Shown here: positions 52,157 to 61,249 of the stretch, piece after piece | Numbering within the stretch: the stretch's first letter is position 1 | Layout: every line of letters begins with the position of its first letter | Assembly: GCF_018736065.1 (NCBI RefSeq) | Contig: NZ_CP076128.1 | Span: forward strand, 3,907,001-3,971,000 | Source: Flammeovirga kamogawensis | GTDB taxonomy: Bacteria; Bacteroidota; Bacteroidia; Cytophagales; Flammeovirgaceae | DNA: 64,000 bases | Direction: 5' to 3' | Made by a program: the position numbers and the translations under genes | The notes under the pieces: generated by a model | Databases searched by the model: none | What the model was told of the DNA's origin: nothing | The model's input: the letters and a program-made list of their open reading frames with translations, nothing else

Positions 52157-53998
52157 ATGGCAAAATTTAGTGAATTAGGGCTTAAAGAAGAATTGCAAGA
52201 AGCAGTAGCAGAGCTCGGTTTTGAACAACCAACACCAATCCAAGAAGAAGTAATACCAACACTTCTTACAGAGGAATTAGACTTAGTTGGTTTAGCACAA
52301 ACAGGTACTGGTAAAACTGCGGCATTCGGCCTTCCACTCCTTCATCGCGTAGATGTGTCGGATAAAAGAACGCAAGGTTTAATCTTATGTCCTGTACGTG
52401 AACTTGGATTACAAATTGCAAAAGACTTAGAGAATTTCGCAAAAAAGATTCCTGGTTTAAGAATTGTAGCAGTTTACGGAGGATCTCCAATCGATCAACA
52501 AATTCGTCAATTAAACCGTGGAGCACATATTATTGTGGCAACTCCAGGTCGTATGCACGATTTAATTCGTAGAAATAAAACAGATATTTCTGCAGTTGAA
52601 ACTGTTGTATTGGATGAAGCAGATGAAATGCTTAAAATGGGTTTCAAAGATGAGCTTGATGCAATCTTAGATGAAACTCCTGAAGATAAAAATGTGTGGT
52701 TGTTCTCAGCAACTATGCCAAGAGAAGTGGCACGTATCGCTTCTAACTACATGACTGATCCTAAGGAAGTTACTGTAGGCACAAAAAACACAGGTAATAA
52801 AAATGTAAAACATTACTGTTATATGGTAAGAGCGAGCGATCGTTACGAAGCCTTAAAACGTGTAGTGGATTACAACCCAAATGTTTATGGTATTGTTTTC
52901 TGTCGTACTAGACAAGAGACAAAAGATGTAGCAGAACGTTTAATGCAAGATGGTTACAATGCAGATGCATTACATGGTGACTTATCTCAAGCACAACGTG
53001 ACTACGTAATGGGTAAATTCCGTCAAAGAACATTACAGTTATTAATCGCAACAGATGTAGCTGCTCGTGGTCTTGATGTAAATGATTTATCTCACGTAAT
53101 TAACTACAATCTTCCAGACGATATCGAAACGTACAATCACCGTTCTGGCCGTACAGGTAGAGCTGGTCGTGATGGTACTTCTATTGCTATCGTTCACATG
53201 CGTGAAAAGCACCGTTTGAGAGCTATCGAACGTGTAATCAAGCAAACATTTATTACCGATCCAATTCCTTCTGGACCACAAATCTGTGAGCGTCAGTTAT
53301 TCCACTTAGTGGACCGTATGCACTCAGTAGAAATGGTAGAAGAAGAAATTGAGCAATACTTACCAAAAGTATACGAGAAATTAGAAGACTTAAGCCGCGA
53401 AGAAATTGTAAATAGATTTGTTGCTTTAGAATTTAACCGTTTCTTAGATTACTATAGAGGTGCAAGAGATCTTAACGCAAACGATAGAAGAGATAATTCT
53501 AACAGCCGTGAGCGTGGAGAAAACAACCGTAGATCTGCTGAATCTGGTTACACAAGATTCTTTATTAATCTTGGTAAACGTGATGAAGTTAGCCCTAAAG
53601 AGTTAATTGAACTAATTAACAAAGGTGTTAAAGGTGATCGTATCGACATCGGACGTATTGATCTTAAGCAAAACTTCTCATTCTTTGAAGTGGGAGAAGG
53701 TAGAGATCAAGATGTTATTTCTGGCATGGGTAGCTTAGAATACAATGGTCGTAAGATCGATGTAGAGGTATCTAACGGTGCTGGAGGCGGCGGAGGTCGT
53801 CGTGGTGGCGGAGATCGTCGTCGTGGTGGATTCAGCGGTGGCGGCGGAGGCCGTCGTGGCGGTGGAGGCTACGGTGGCGGAGATCGTCGTGGTGGCGGTG
53901 GAGATCGTCGTCGTGGTGGCTACGGTGGAGGCGGTGGAGACCGTGATCGTCGTGGAAATGGCGGCGGAGGCGGACGTCGTAAGTACAATAAAGACTAA
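52157..53998 (+). CDS. DEAD-box RNA helicase with DbpA-type RNA-binding domain and RGG-like tail
   Basis: The start is the ATG at 52157 (613 residues); a TTG 63 bp upstream would add a basic, unlikely extension. Motifs in order: Q-motif region (FEQPTPIQ), AQTGTGKT (about 48-55), DEAD at 153-156, SATMP, ATDVAARGLDV and HRSGRTGRAG. Residues from about 470 match the DbpA RNA-binding domain (FFINLGKRDEVSPKELIELI), which in E. coli DbpA recognises 23S rRNA. A Gly/Arg-rich tail runs from about residue 543 to the end. The tail is markedly more GC-rich than the surroundings. It most likely acts in ribosome assembly or cold adaptation. Confidence 0.94.
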   Translation: MAKFSELGLKEELQEAVAELGFEQPTPIQEEVIPTLLTEELDLVGLAQTGTGKTAAFGLPLLHRVDVSDKRTQGLILCPVRELGLQIAKDLENFAKKIPGLRIVAVYGGSPIDQQIRQLNRGAHIIVATPGRMHDLIRRNKTDISAVETVVLDEADEMLKMGFKDELDAILDETPEDKNVWLFSATMPREVARIASNYMTDPKEVTVGTKNTGNKNVKHYCYMVRASDRYEALKRVVDYNPNVYGIVFCRTRQETKDVAERLMQDGYNADALHGDLSQAQRDYVMGKFRQRTLQLLIATDVAARGLDVNDLSHVINYNLPDDIETYNHRSGRTGRAGRDGTSIAIVHMREKHRLRAIERVIKQTFITDPIPSGPQICERQLFHLVDRMHSVEMVEEEIEQYLPKVYEKLEDLSREEIVNRFVALEFNRFLDYYRGARDLNANDRRDNSNSRERGENNRRSAESGYTRFFINLGKRDEVSPKELIELINKGVKGDRIDIGRIDLKQNFSFFEVGEGRDQDVISGMGSLEYNGRKIDVEVSNGAGGGGGRRGGGDRRRGGFSGGGGGRRGGGGYGGGDRRGGGGDRRRGGYGGGGGDRDRRGNGGGGGRRKYNKD

Positions 53999-54024
53999 GC
54001 TCCCATTAGGGTATAGATATATTG

Positions 54025-54056
54025 AAGATCGGGGATGTTTATTCCCGATCTTTTTT
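54025..54056 (+). terminator. Terminator after the helicase gene
   Basis: Stem of about 11 bp (54025-54035 with 54042-54052) with a GC-rich core and T-run. Confidence 0.85.
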
Positions 54057-54096
54057 AATTTGCAAGATATTTTATTTTTAGTCTGCTTAAGTTTAT

Positions 54097-54486
54097 ATGA
54101 ATTGGGAAGCATTATTCTGGAAGTTTTTAAAATTTGGAGTTGTTGGATTCTCGGGGACATTTATTGATTTCGGGGTTACTTATCTTATCAAAGAAAAACT
54201 TAAAGGACATAAATATTTAGCAAACAGTACAGGTTTTGTATTGGCTGCCACAAGTAATTATATACTAAATAGAATATGGACTTTTCAAAGTCATGATTCT
54301 AATGTAAGTATTCAGTTTATTAAATTTTTTACAGTATCAATTATTGGGTTAGCTTTTAGCAATGCTATAATATGGTTATTGCACGAGAAGTTTAAATTGA
54401 ATTTCTATATCTCAAAAGTATTAGCAATTGGCGTTGTAATGATTTGGAATTTCTTTGGGAATTTGATTTTTACATTTGGCGAATAA
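54097..54486 (+). CDS. GtrA-family membrane protein
   Basis: The 129-residue product has four transmembrane segments and GtrA features (FGVVGFSGTFIDFGVTYLI at the start, FVLAATSNYILNRIWTFQS, and a C-terminal MIWNFFGNLIFTF). Members are thought to flip lipid-linked sugars across the inner membrane for O-antigen or teichoic acid glycosylation. No glycosyltransferase is adjacent, so the substrate is unknown. Confidence 0.9.
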   Translation: MNWEALFWKFLKFGVVGFSGTFIDFGVTYLIKEKLKGHKYLANSTGFVLAATSNYILNRIWTFQSHDSNVSIQFIKFFTVSIIGLAFSNAIIWLLHEKFKLNFYISKVLAIGVVMIWNFFGNLIFTFGE

Positions 54487-54571
54487 ATTTGGACAAGTTA
54501 AGTGGTCAAACCTATTATTTGATTAAATTATAAGTCCAATAGTTTGCTTTTACTCATCAATCAAAATTACC

Positions 54572-54958
54572 ATGCTTCAAGATAAAAGAGATTATATCAA
54601 AAGATTAATCAAGGATTTGGAGAAATTAATGCTTCGTTTCCAAGGTTTAGATTGGCGGTTACATAGAGATGAAATAGAATCTACAATAGATAAATATATC
54701 ACAGAGATCATAAAAATTAGCCCTGATGACAATGCAGAGGAAATGATCTTAAAAGTAATGGATTTATCAGCTAAATTAGACTTTATACAACTAGAATTAC
54801 TTACTGATGCTTTGGCCTCTAAAGGCAAAGTAACTGGTGAACGTAAATATTTAGAAGCAGCACTAAGATTGTATCAAAAAATTGAAGATGTAGATGTAAT
54901 GACTTTCTCATTTGTACGTCATCAAAAAATTAGTGAACTAACCACAATGTTAGCATAA
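54572..54958 (+). CDS. Small helical protein of unknown function
   Basis: The 128-residue product is Leu/Lys/Asp/Glu-rich and appears wholly helical, with no signal or membrane segment: RDYIKRLIKDLEKLMLRFQ at the N-terminus and RKYLEAALRLYQKIEDVDVMTFSF near the C-terminus, the latter like a TPR helix pair. It could be an adaptor. I do not recognise the family with confidence. It starts 86 bp after the GtrA-like gene. Confidence 0.68.
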   Translation: MLQDKRDYIKRLIKDLEKLMLRFQGLDWRLHRDEIESTIDKYITEIIKISPDDNAEEMILKVMDLSAKLDFIQLELLTDALASKGKVTGERKYLEAALRLYQKIEDVDVMTFSFVRHQKISELTTMLA

Positions 54959-55098
54959 ATGCGATTTTATAATAAAATCGTATCTAATAAAGGGGCATTT
55001 AACATCTAATCGATAAGAATACTTTATCAGATTATTTTCTTTTGTATTTTGCACCCATAAATAGACTTAATAACAAATCATCCTATATAATTCCTTCA

Positions 55099-56949
55099 AT
55101 GAAGAAGTATTTTTTTACATTAATGATACTTTGTCTTGTATCAATTGGAATACAAGCACAATCAGATAGATGGCAACAAAGAGCCAATTATAAAATGGAT
55201 GTTGAGCTCGATGTAAACACCCATAAATTTAAAGGCAATCAAAAAATAGAGTATTATAATAACTCTCCGGATACCTTATACAAAGTATATTATCATTTAT
55301 ACCTTAATGCTTTCCAGCCGGGTAGCATGATGGATGTGAGATCTAGAACAATTGAAGACCCTGATGGAAGGGTAAAAGATAGAATCTCTAAACTTACAGA
55401 AGAAGAAATAGGTTACGAGAAGGTATTATCATTAAAACAAAATGGCAAACCTGTAGACTATAAAAATGTAGGTACAATCTTAGAGGTAACATTACATAAA
55501 CCTATTCTACCAAAAAGTAAAACAACCTTTGTAATGGATTTTGAAGGGCAAGTGCCAATTCAAGTTCGTAGAACAGGTAGAGATAATAAAGAAGGTGTTG
55601 CTTATTCAATGGCACAGTGGTATCCTAAATTAGCTGAATACGATTATGAAGGCTGGCATCCAGACCCTTATGTAGGACGTGAATTTTATGGTATTTGGGG
55701 TGATTTTGATGTAAAACTTACTTTAGATGAAAAATACGTAGTTGCAGCAACAGGTTATTTGCAGAATGCAGAAGATGTTGGGCATGGCTACGAAGGAATT
55801 AAAAAGGGTGCTAAATCTAAAAATGGTAAATTAACTTGGCATTTTATAGCACCTGAGGTTCATGACTTTACTTTTGCTGCAGACCCAGATTTTAATCATA
55901 AAATTGTGGAGATGGAGAACGGTCCAGAGCTTCATTTCTTCTGGAAGAAAAACCAAGGAATTGATGATGTTTGGAATAAATTACCAGATTATTTAGAACA
56001 AGCTATTTTATATACAAACAAACGTGTAGGAAAGTATCCATACAAAGTGTATAGTGTTGTTCAAGGTGGTGATGGTGGAATGGAATACGGAATGCTTACC
56101 TTAATTACAGGTAAAAGAAACCTAAATAGTTTAGTAGGTGTTACGGTTCATGAAATGTTGCACAGTTGGTTTCAGTTTGTTTTGGCTACAAACGAAAGTT
56201 TATACGCTTGGATGGATGAAGGATTTAACTCTTATATTGGAAATGAGATAGAAGAGAATGTAAATGGCAAGGATGATGGCCATGGTGGATCTTATAAATC
56301 TTATTTCTATGTTGTAAAAAGAGGAATTGAAGAACCTTTAAGTACTCATGCAGATCATTTTGAGAAGAATGCAGCTTATTCAATAGCATCGTATTCTAAA
56401 GGAGCTGTATTCTTACATCAATTGAGTTACATTGTTGGTCAAGAAACTTTTGATAAAGGGTTTAAGAGATATTACGAAGAATGGAAATTTAAGCATCCTA
56501 ATGCGAATGATTTTATTCGAGTAATGGAAAAAGAATCTGGGTTACAATTACAGTGGTATAAGCAATATTTTGTGTATTCTACTAAAACTGTTGATTACGG
56601 TGTGCAAAATACCTTTACAGAAGGAGATACAACTTATATTACTTTAGAGCGAATTGGTAAAATGCCAATGCCAATGGAAGTAAAAGTTTCTCTTGATGAT
56701 AATTCTGAAACAACTTATTATATGCCTCTTAGAATTATGAGAGGAGGAAAAAAATCTGAAATTGAAGGAAATTGGGTGCAATTAGATGATTGGCCTTGGA
56801 CTCACCCTCATTACACGATTGCAGTTCCTACAAAAGGAAAGAAATTAAAGCGTGTTGAGATAGACCCTTCGCAAAAAGTTGCAGATATTGATAGGACTAA
56901 TAATGTTCTTGAAGTATCTTACATAGTAGAAGAAGGAGCAGGACTTTAA
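55099..56949 (+). CDS. Exported M1-family metallopeptidase
   Basis: A longer frame from a TTG at 55042 lacks support; the ATG at 55099 starts a signal peptide ending GIQAQ, giving 616 residues. The M1 zinc motif is HEMLH (351-355) with the third ligand Glu374 in WMDEGFN, exactly 18 residues between, the canonical spacing. An upstream GGDGGMEYGM replaces the usual GxMEN aminopeptidase motif. The N-terminal beta domain (VELDVNTHKFKGNQKIEYYNN) is standard. It probably cleaves peptides in the periplasm; gluzincin aminopeptidase activity is likely. Confidence 0.93.
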   Translation: MKKYFFTLMILCLVSIGIQAQSDRWQQRANYKMDVELDVNTHKFKGNQKIEYYNNSPDTLYKVYYHLYLNAFQPGSMMDVRSRTIEDPDGRVKDRISKLTEEEIGYEKVLSLKQNGKPVDYKNVGTILEVTLHKPILPKSKTTFVMDFEGQVPIQVRRTGRDNKEGVAYSMAQWYPKLAEYDYEGWHPDPYVGREFYGIWGDFDVKLTLDEKYVVAATGYLQNAEDVGHGYEGIKKGAKSKNGKLTWHFIAPEVHDFTFAADPDFNHKIVEMENGPELHFFWKKNQGIDDVWNKLPDYLEQAILYTNKRVGKYPYKVYSVVQGGDGGMEYGMLTLITGKRNLNSLVGVTVHEMLHSWFQFVLATNESLYAWMDEGFNSYIGNEIEENVNGKDDGHGGSYKSYFYVVKRGIEEPLSTHADHFEKNAAYSIASYSKGAVFLHQLSYIVGQETFDKGFKRYYEEWKFKHPNANDFIRVMEKESGLQLQWYKQYFVYSTKTVDYGVQNTFTEGDTTYITLERIGKMPMPMEVKVSLDDNSETTYYMPLRIMRGGKKSEIEGNWVQLDDWPWTHPHYTIAVPTKGKKLKRVEIDPSQKVADIDRTNNVLEVSYIVEEGAGL

Positions 56950-56986
56950 TCCTTTCTCAGATTACATTTTGTACGAGCAATAAATT

Positions 56987-57304
56987 ATGTCGAATAGACC
57001 TAAAAATATAGATTGGGTAGGTTACCTAAAAAACTTTTACGTTTTATCAGCACTTGTTTTTTTAGTTTGGATTTCATTTTTTGATAATGATAATCTTTTT
57101 AGAAGAAGGAATCAGAAAGCGAAAGAACAAGAGTTGAAAAATCAGGAAACGTATTATAAGTCAGAAATTAAAGACTTGAATCGGAAGATGAGAGAACTTA
57201 ATACGAATGACCGAGAATTAGAAAAGTTTGCAAGAGAAAAGTACCTACTCAGAAAGAAAGGCGAAGATGTTTACGTAATCAAAGATCTTTCAAAAGAGAA
57301 ATAA
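56987..57304 (+). CDS. ftsB: Septum formation initiator DivIC/FtsB family protein
   Basis: The 105-residue product has a transmembrane segment (about 19-37), then a coiled coil (about 45-85, KAKEQELKNQETYYKSEIKD) and the conserved C-terminal ELEKFAREKYLLRKKGEDVYVI. This is the layout of FtsB/DivIC, part of the FtsQLB divisome subcomplex at the inner membrane. It lies 37 bp after the M1 peptidase gene and ends at a terminator. Confidence 0.92.
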   Translation: MSNRPKNIDWVGYLKNFYVLSALVFLVWISFFDNDNLFRRRNQKAKEQELKNQETYYKSEIKDLNRKMRELNTNDRELEKFAREKYLLRKKGEDVYVIKDLSKEK

Positions 57305-57308
57305 AGAG

Positions 57309-57348
57309 AATCACCATTAATATTTAATTATTAGTGGTGATTTTTTTT
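57309..57348 (+). terminator. Terminator after the FtsB/DivIC gene
   Basis: Fourteen-bp stem (57309-57322 with 57329-57342, one G-U pair) and eight T. Confidence 0.88.
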
Positions 57349-57516
57349 ATGCAATTTTTATTACTGATTGCTTCCTTTTTCTATGTATTTAATTGAATAT
57401 GATGATGAAAATACCCATTGTTGATTTTTTGTCTAGTGGTATAAATAGTCATTCTGATTTATAAAAGAGTATTTGTTATCAAATTTTTTAATCAAGTGAT
57501 AGCAAATACAATCGTA

Positions 57517-59718
57517 ATGAATAAACAAGCAACTTTACTCTTCATACTATCCATTTATTTACTATTAGGAGGGTGTTCACCTTTAGGTACATCTGTATTA
57601 AAATCAGCAGTGACACTCAATACAGCTCTTTATAATTATACATATAAAGTAGAAAATTCAACTGTAAAAAAAGTATTTCTAGATATAGAATGTAAAGGTT
57701 CTTATGCCAATTTATCTATTAAAGAAAATGAAAATATATTATTGGATGAACTTGATATTCCGAATAAAGGAAGACACACCTTTTCGGTCTTAATAGATTT
57801 TAAATGTATAGGAGTTAAAGAGCTTTCTTTCATAAATAAAGGAAGCGAAATCGTTCTTCATCAACTCAAAATTTCTGATTACGAAGGGGTGAACATTCCT
57901 CAGTTTAAGGATGTTTCAGAAGAGTCAGGTTTTACTACAGAAGTTACCTGGAAATATGGAGGTCCATCAATTGGTGATATTAATAATAATGGATATTACG
58001 ATTTTGTATTAAATAACCATGATAAAGTTCCTGCTAAACTCTTTTGGAATAAAGGCAATGGTAAAGTGGAAGAAAATGACACTCCTTTAATGAAATGGGA
58101 TATTCATGGATCTGCTGTAGCTGATTATGATAATGATGGAGACTTAGATATTTTAATATCTCAGGGAGGAGGGAATGGGACAGATCCTCAGCCACCACAT
58201 TTACTCAGAAATGACAATGGTTCTTTTACACATGTATCTAAAGAAGTAGGAATAACTTTGGGTGCTAGAGGCAGATCTGTGCGTTGGATTGACATGGATT
58301 TGGACGGAGATCTTGATCTACTTTTTATCAATGCAGAGGGAATAAATGCTTCTGATGGAGCACAACATATACTTTATGAGAATTTAGGTAACGGTAAGTT
58401 TCAAAACATAAAGTCTGAGGGAATAGAGAAAGCTAAAGGGGAACGTGTTTTAGTTACTGATATCAATAATGACCAAGTAGACGATCTGATTTTATTTGAA
58501 CCACTTTCTGTTTGGAAAGGGAATGCTGATTTTACTTTTACTGATGTAAGTGAGAAATGGTTATCTAAAAAACTACAGAATGTAGAATATATAACGGGTG
58601 CTGCTGCAATTGATATTGACAATAGCGGTTATTTAGATTTGTACCTAAGCAGAGGAAAAACATATTATCAAACCGCAAATAAGTCTTTTGATTTTGACCC
58701 AATTCTTCAAAAAGTAGATATAAGAGATGAAGGGAATAAAGGAGTTACAAGTATGGACTTCGAAGCTTCAGGAGATATTATTCTATCTAAAATGTTTTTG
58801 TGGTATAGAATGTATGATGAAGGTTTTCCGGTTTATGTAGGGAATAAAAAAATGGCTTTTACCAACATAAAAGAAGTAGACTCTTTAACAATAACACAAG
58901 AAATGGCTGAAGGATGGCCTGTAGAACGGACAAAAAATGGATGGTATTTTGGTTATTTAGGCAGTGGAAAATGGAAAGTAGAATGGGTAAGGAAAAAAAA
59001 TATTTATTGGGACGTTAGATTGACAATTTCAGGAATTCAAAGTGTAACTACAGAGTGGGATCCACAGAATAGAAACGTTCAAGATCTTTTATTAAAAAAT
59101 AATGGAAATGGTTTTGTTGATAAATCTGAAGAATGGAATATTCCAAAAGGAGGAAGTCACCAAGGGGTAACTGTTGCTGATTTTAACAATGATGGAAACA
59201 CAGATTTATTTGTTTATAGATTTGGTTTTTTACAATCAAGAGTAACAGATTGGTTGTTACTAAATAATGGCAAAGGGCAATTTGAACTAACTACATCTCA
59301 CGGAGCTATGGATATTAATGATAAAGGACATGGCGATATGGGGCAAGCATTTGATTATGATTTAGATGGTAATGTTGACATATTGAGTGGAAGTGATAAT
59401 TACGGTAAGTGGTATCTATATAAAACATCTAACAATAATGATTACAACTTTTTACAAGTAAATGTAAATTATAGTGAAAAGAAAAATGTAGATCCAATGG
59501 CTGCAATTGTTGTTGTAGAAACAGCTTCTAATACTTATAAAAAAAGAGTAGGTTCTGCAGGAGAAATACACTCTCAAAGTTTATTAAATACCCTCCATTT
59601 TGGATTAGGAGTTGAAGATAAAGTAAACAAAGTAACTATTAAATGGAGAAATGGTGAACAATATATTATTAATAATCCTGCAATAAATAGAGTAGTTTCT
59701 ACTCCCAAAATAAATTAA
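57517..59718 (+). CDS. Lipoprotein with FG-GAP/VCBS repeats and C-terminal UnbV-like domain
   Basis: The GTG at 57496 is seven codons upstream of the ATG at 57517, which gives a better lipoprotein signal (LLGGC, Cys20), 733 residues. The central part has FG-GAP/VCBS beta-propeller repeats with calcium-binding-like DxDxDG loops, such as ADYDNDGDLDILIS, DMDLDGDLDLLFI, DIDNSGYLDLYL, ADFNNDGNTDLFV and DYDLDGNVDIL. The end (KKRVGSAGEIHSQSLLNTL, HFGLGVEDKVNKVTIKWRNG) matches the ASPIC/UnbV domain. This resembles CRTAC1-like proteins. The ligand is unknown; a surface interaction role is likely. Confidence 0.88.
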   Translation: MNKQATLLFILSIYLLLGGCSPLGTSVLKSAVTLNTALYNYTYKVENSTVKKVFLDIECKGSYANLSIKENENILLDELDIPNKGRHTFSVLIDFKCIGVKELSFINKGSEIVLHQLKISDYEGVNIPQFKDVSEESGFTTEVTWKYGGPSIGDINNNGYYDFVLNNHDKVPAKLFWNKGNGKVEENDTPLMKWDIHGSAVADYDNDGDLDILISQGGGNGTDPQPPHLLRNDNGSFTHVSKEVGITLGARGRSVRWIDMDLDGDLDLLFINAEGINASDGAQHILYENLGNGKFQNIKSEGIEKAKGERVLVTDINNDQVDDLILFEPLSVWKGNADFTFTDVSEKWLSKKLQNVEYITGAAAIDIDNSGYLDLYLSRGKTYYQTANKSFDFDPILQKVDIRDEGNKGVTSMDFEASGDIILSKMFLWYRMYDEGFPVYVGNKKMAFTNIKEVDSLTITQEMAEGWPVERTKNGWYFGYLGSGKWKVEWVRKKNIYWDVRLTISGIQSVTTEWDPQNRNVQDLLLKNNGNGFVDKSEEWNIPKGGSHQGVTVADFNNDGNTDLFVYRFGFLQSRVTDWLLLNNGKGQFELTTSHGAMDINDKGHGDMGQAFDYDLDGNVDILSGSDNYGKWYLYKTSNNNDYNFLQVNVNYSEKKNVDPMAAIVVVETASNTYKKRVGSAGEIHSQSLLNTLHFGLGVEDKVNKVTIKWRNGEQYIINNPAINRVVSTPKIN

Positions 59719-59748
59719 AATAAAATAGTAAATAATAACAACGAATAG

Positions 59749-59779
59749 AAAAGGGTAGTAATTTTTACTAGCCTTTTTT
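59749..59779 (+). terminator. Terminator after the FG-GAP lipoprotein gene
   Basis: Twelve-bp stem with one mismatch (near 59749-59760 and 59766-59777) followed by T residues. Confidence 0.65.
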
Positions 59780-59874
59780 TCTAAAAAAAACTGACATAGA
59801 ATTGATTCTTCTTATTTAAATATAATTTTCTTAAATACTTAAGTGCTTTAACTAAAACAATGGACTATAATAGC

Positions 59875-59882
59875 TAAATTTG
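59875..59882 (+). promoter_or_regulatory. Putative -7 element of the M16 peptidase operon
   Basis: TAAATTTG followed by C fits TAnnTTTG; the predicted leader is about 78 nt before the ATG at 59966. Confidence 0.5.
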
Positions 59883-59965
59883 CAGGCTCAATATTTTGAG
59901 GTAGTGAAACATAAGTAAACAATAAATAGTTTGCTTATTGATGAAAGTGGAGTAAAGACAACTTA

Positions 59966-61210
59966 ATGGATACAAAGTTTCAGATACACCGTTTAAGTAA
60001 CGGTATCAGAATTATACATAAACAAATTAAGTCAACAAAGTTAGCCCATTGTGGAGTAGCAATTAATGTTGGTAGTAGAGACGAAACGCTAGCTCAGCAA
60101 GGCATTGCTCATTTCTGGGAGCATATGGCTTTTAAAGGAACAAACAAGAGAAAAACGTATCATATATTAAATAGTATAGACTCTGTTGGGGGTGAACTAA
60201 ATGCTTACACCTCTAAAGAGAAGATTCATTTTTATTCTTCTACTTTAGTTCAACATTTCGAGAAATCTGTAGATGTCTTATCAGACTTAACGTTTAACTC
60301 CAATTTCCCTGTAAAAGAAATTGAAAAAGAACGTTCTGTCATTTTAGAAGAGATGGCTTTATATAGAGATGACCCTGCAGATTCTATTGGAGATGAATTT
60401 GATGAGTTGATTTTCCCTAACCATCCTTTAGGAAGAAACATATTAGGTACTATTGAAAGTGTAAACAGCTTTAAGCAACAAGATTTCTTTGATTTTATAG
60501 ATCAGAATGTTGATACACATCAAGTAGTAATATCTTCAATATCAAACCTTCCTTTTGATAAGGTTGTAAGTATTGTAGAAAAATATTTTGGAGGTGTAAA
60601 AGAAGCAAAGAAAGATAGATCAAGAGAAATATTTACAGGGTATAAACCTACTTTTGTAGAAAAGACTAAACCAATAACACAATCACATGTTATGCTAGGA
60701 GCAGAATCTTACCGTCTACATCATAAAAAAAGAATGCCATTCTTCTTATTGACGAATCTTTTAGGAGGTCCTGCAATGAATTCGAGATTAAATTTAGGCA
60801 TCCGAGAAAAGTACGGTTATGTATATGATATTTCAGCGGGTTCATCAGCATATCTAGATAGTGGTCAGTTTAGCATATACTTTGCTACAGAAGAGAAGAA
60901 GCTAAATAAATGCCTGAAATTAGTACATAAAGAATTAACCTCTTTAAGAGATAAAAAATTAGGTATTCAGCAATTGAGATCTGCAAAACAGCAGATAATG
61001 GGGCAAATTGCAATGTCTGGTGAAAGTAACCTATCTATTATGTTAGGTATGGGTAAAGGACTTCTGGACAAAGAGAAATTTGAATCTTTAGAAGAAATTT
61101 TCCAACAAATTCAGGCAATTACATCAGAAGATTTAATTGAAGTAGCGAACGAAATGTTTGCAGAAGACAGATTGACTACTTTAATTTATCACCCAGAATC
61201 TAAAAAGTAA
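59966..61210 (+). CDS. M16-family zinc metallopeptidase
   Basis: The 414-residue product has the inverted zinc motif HFWEH (49-53) with a distal Glu near residue 129 in ERSVILEEM, the classical M16 set. The C-terminal half (YDISAGSSAYLDSGQFSIYF) is the inactive-type M16 domain that closes the chamber. There is no signal peptide, so it is probably cytoplasmic, as in processing-peptidase-like bacterial M16B enzymes. It starts a likely operon with mltG, 39 bp downstream. Confidence 0.92.
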   Translation: MDTKFQIHRLSNGIRIIHKQIKSTKLAHCGVAINVGSRDETLAQQGIAHFWEHMAFKGTNKRKTYHILNSIDSVGGELNAYTSKEKIHFYSSTLVQHFEKSVDVLSDLTFNSNFPVKEIEKERSVILEEMALYRDDPADSIGDEFDELIFPNHPLGRNILGTIESVNSFKQQDFFDFIDQNVDTHQVVISSISNLPFDKVVSIVEKYFGGVKEAKKDRSREIFTGYKPTFVEKTKPITQSHVMLGAESYRLHHKKRMPFFLLTNLLGGPAMNSRLNLGIREKYGYVYDISAGSSAYLDSGQFSIYFATEEKKLNKCLKLVHKELTSLRDKKLGIQQLRSAKQQIMGQIAMSGESNLSIMLGMGKGLLDKEKFESLEEIFQQIQAITSEDLIEVANEMFAEDRLTTLIYHPESKK

Positions 61211-61249
61211 ATAAGCACTCATTTTAGAGTTGTAAACATATTTTATACA

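Noticed and set aside
53735-54167. Long open frames antisense to and in another frame of the helicase tail, rich in Ala/Val/Glu or Ser/Thr
   Set aside because: They are products of the repeated GGN/CGN codons of the RGG tail, with low-complexity translations and no start context.
55042-55098. TTG-started extension of the M1 peptidase
   Set aside because: Would hide the signal peptide; ATG at 55099 is a better start.
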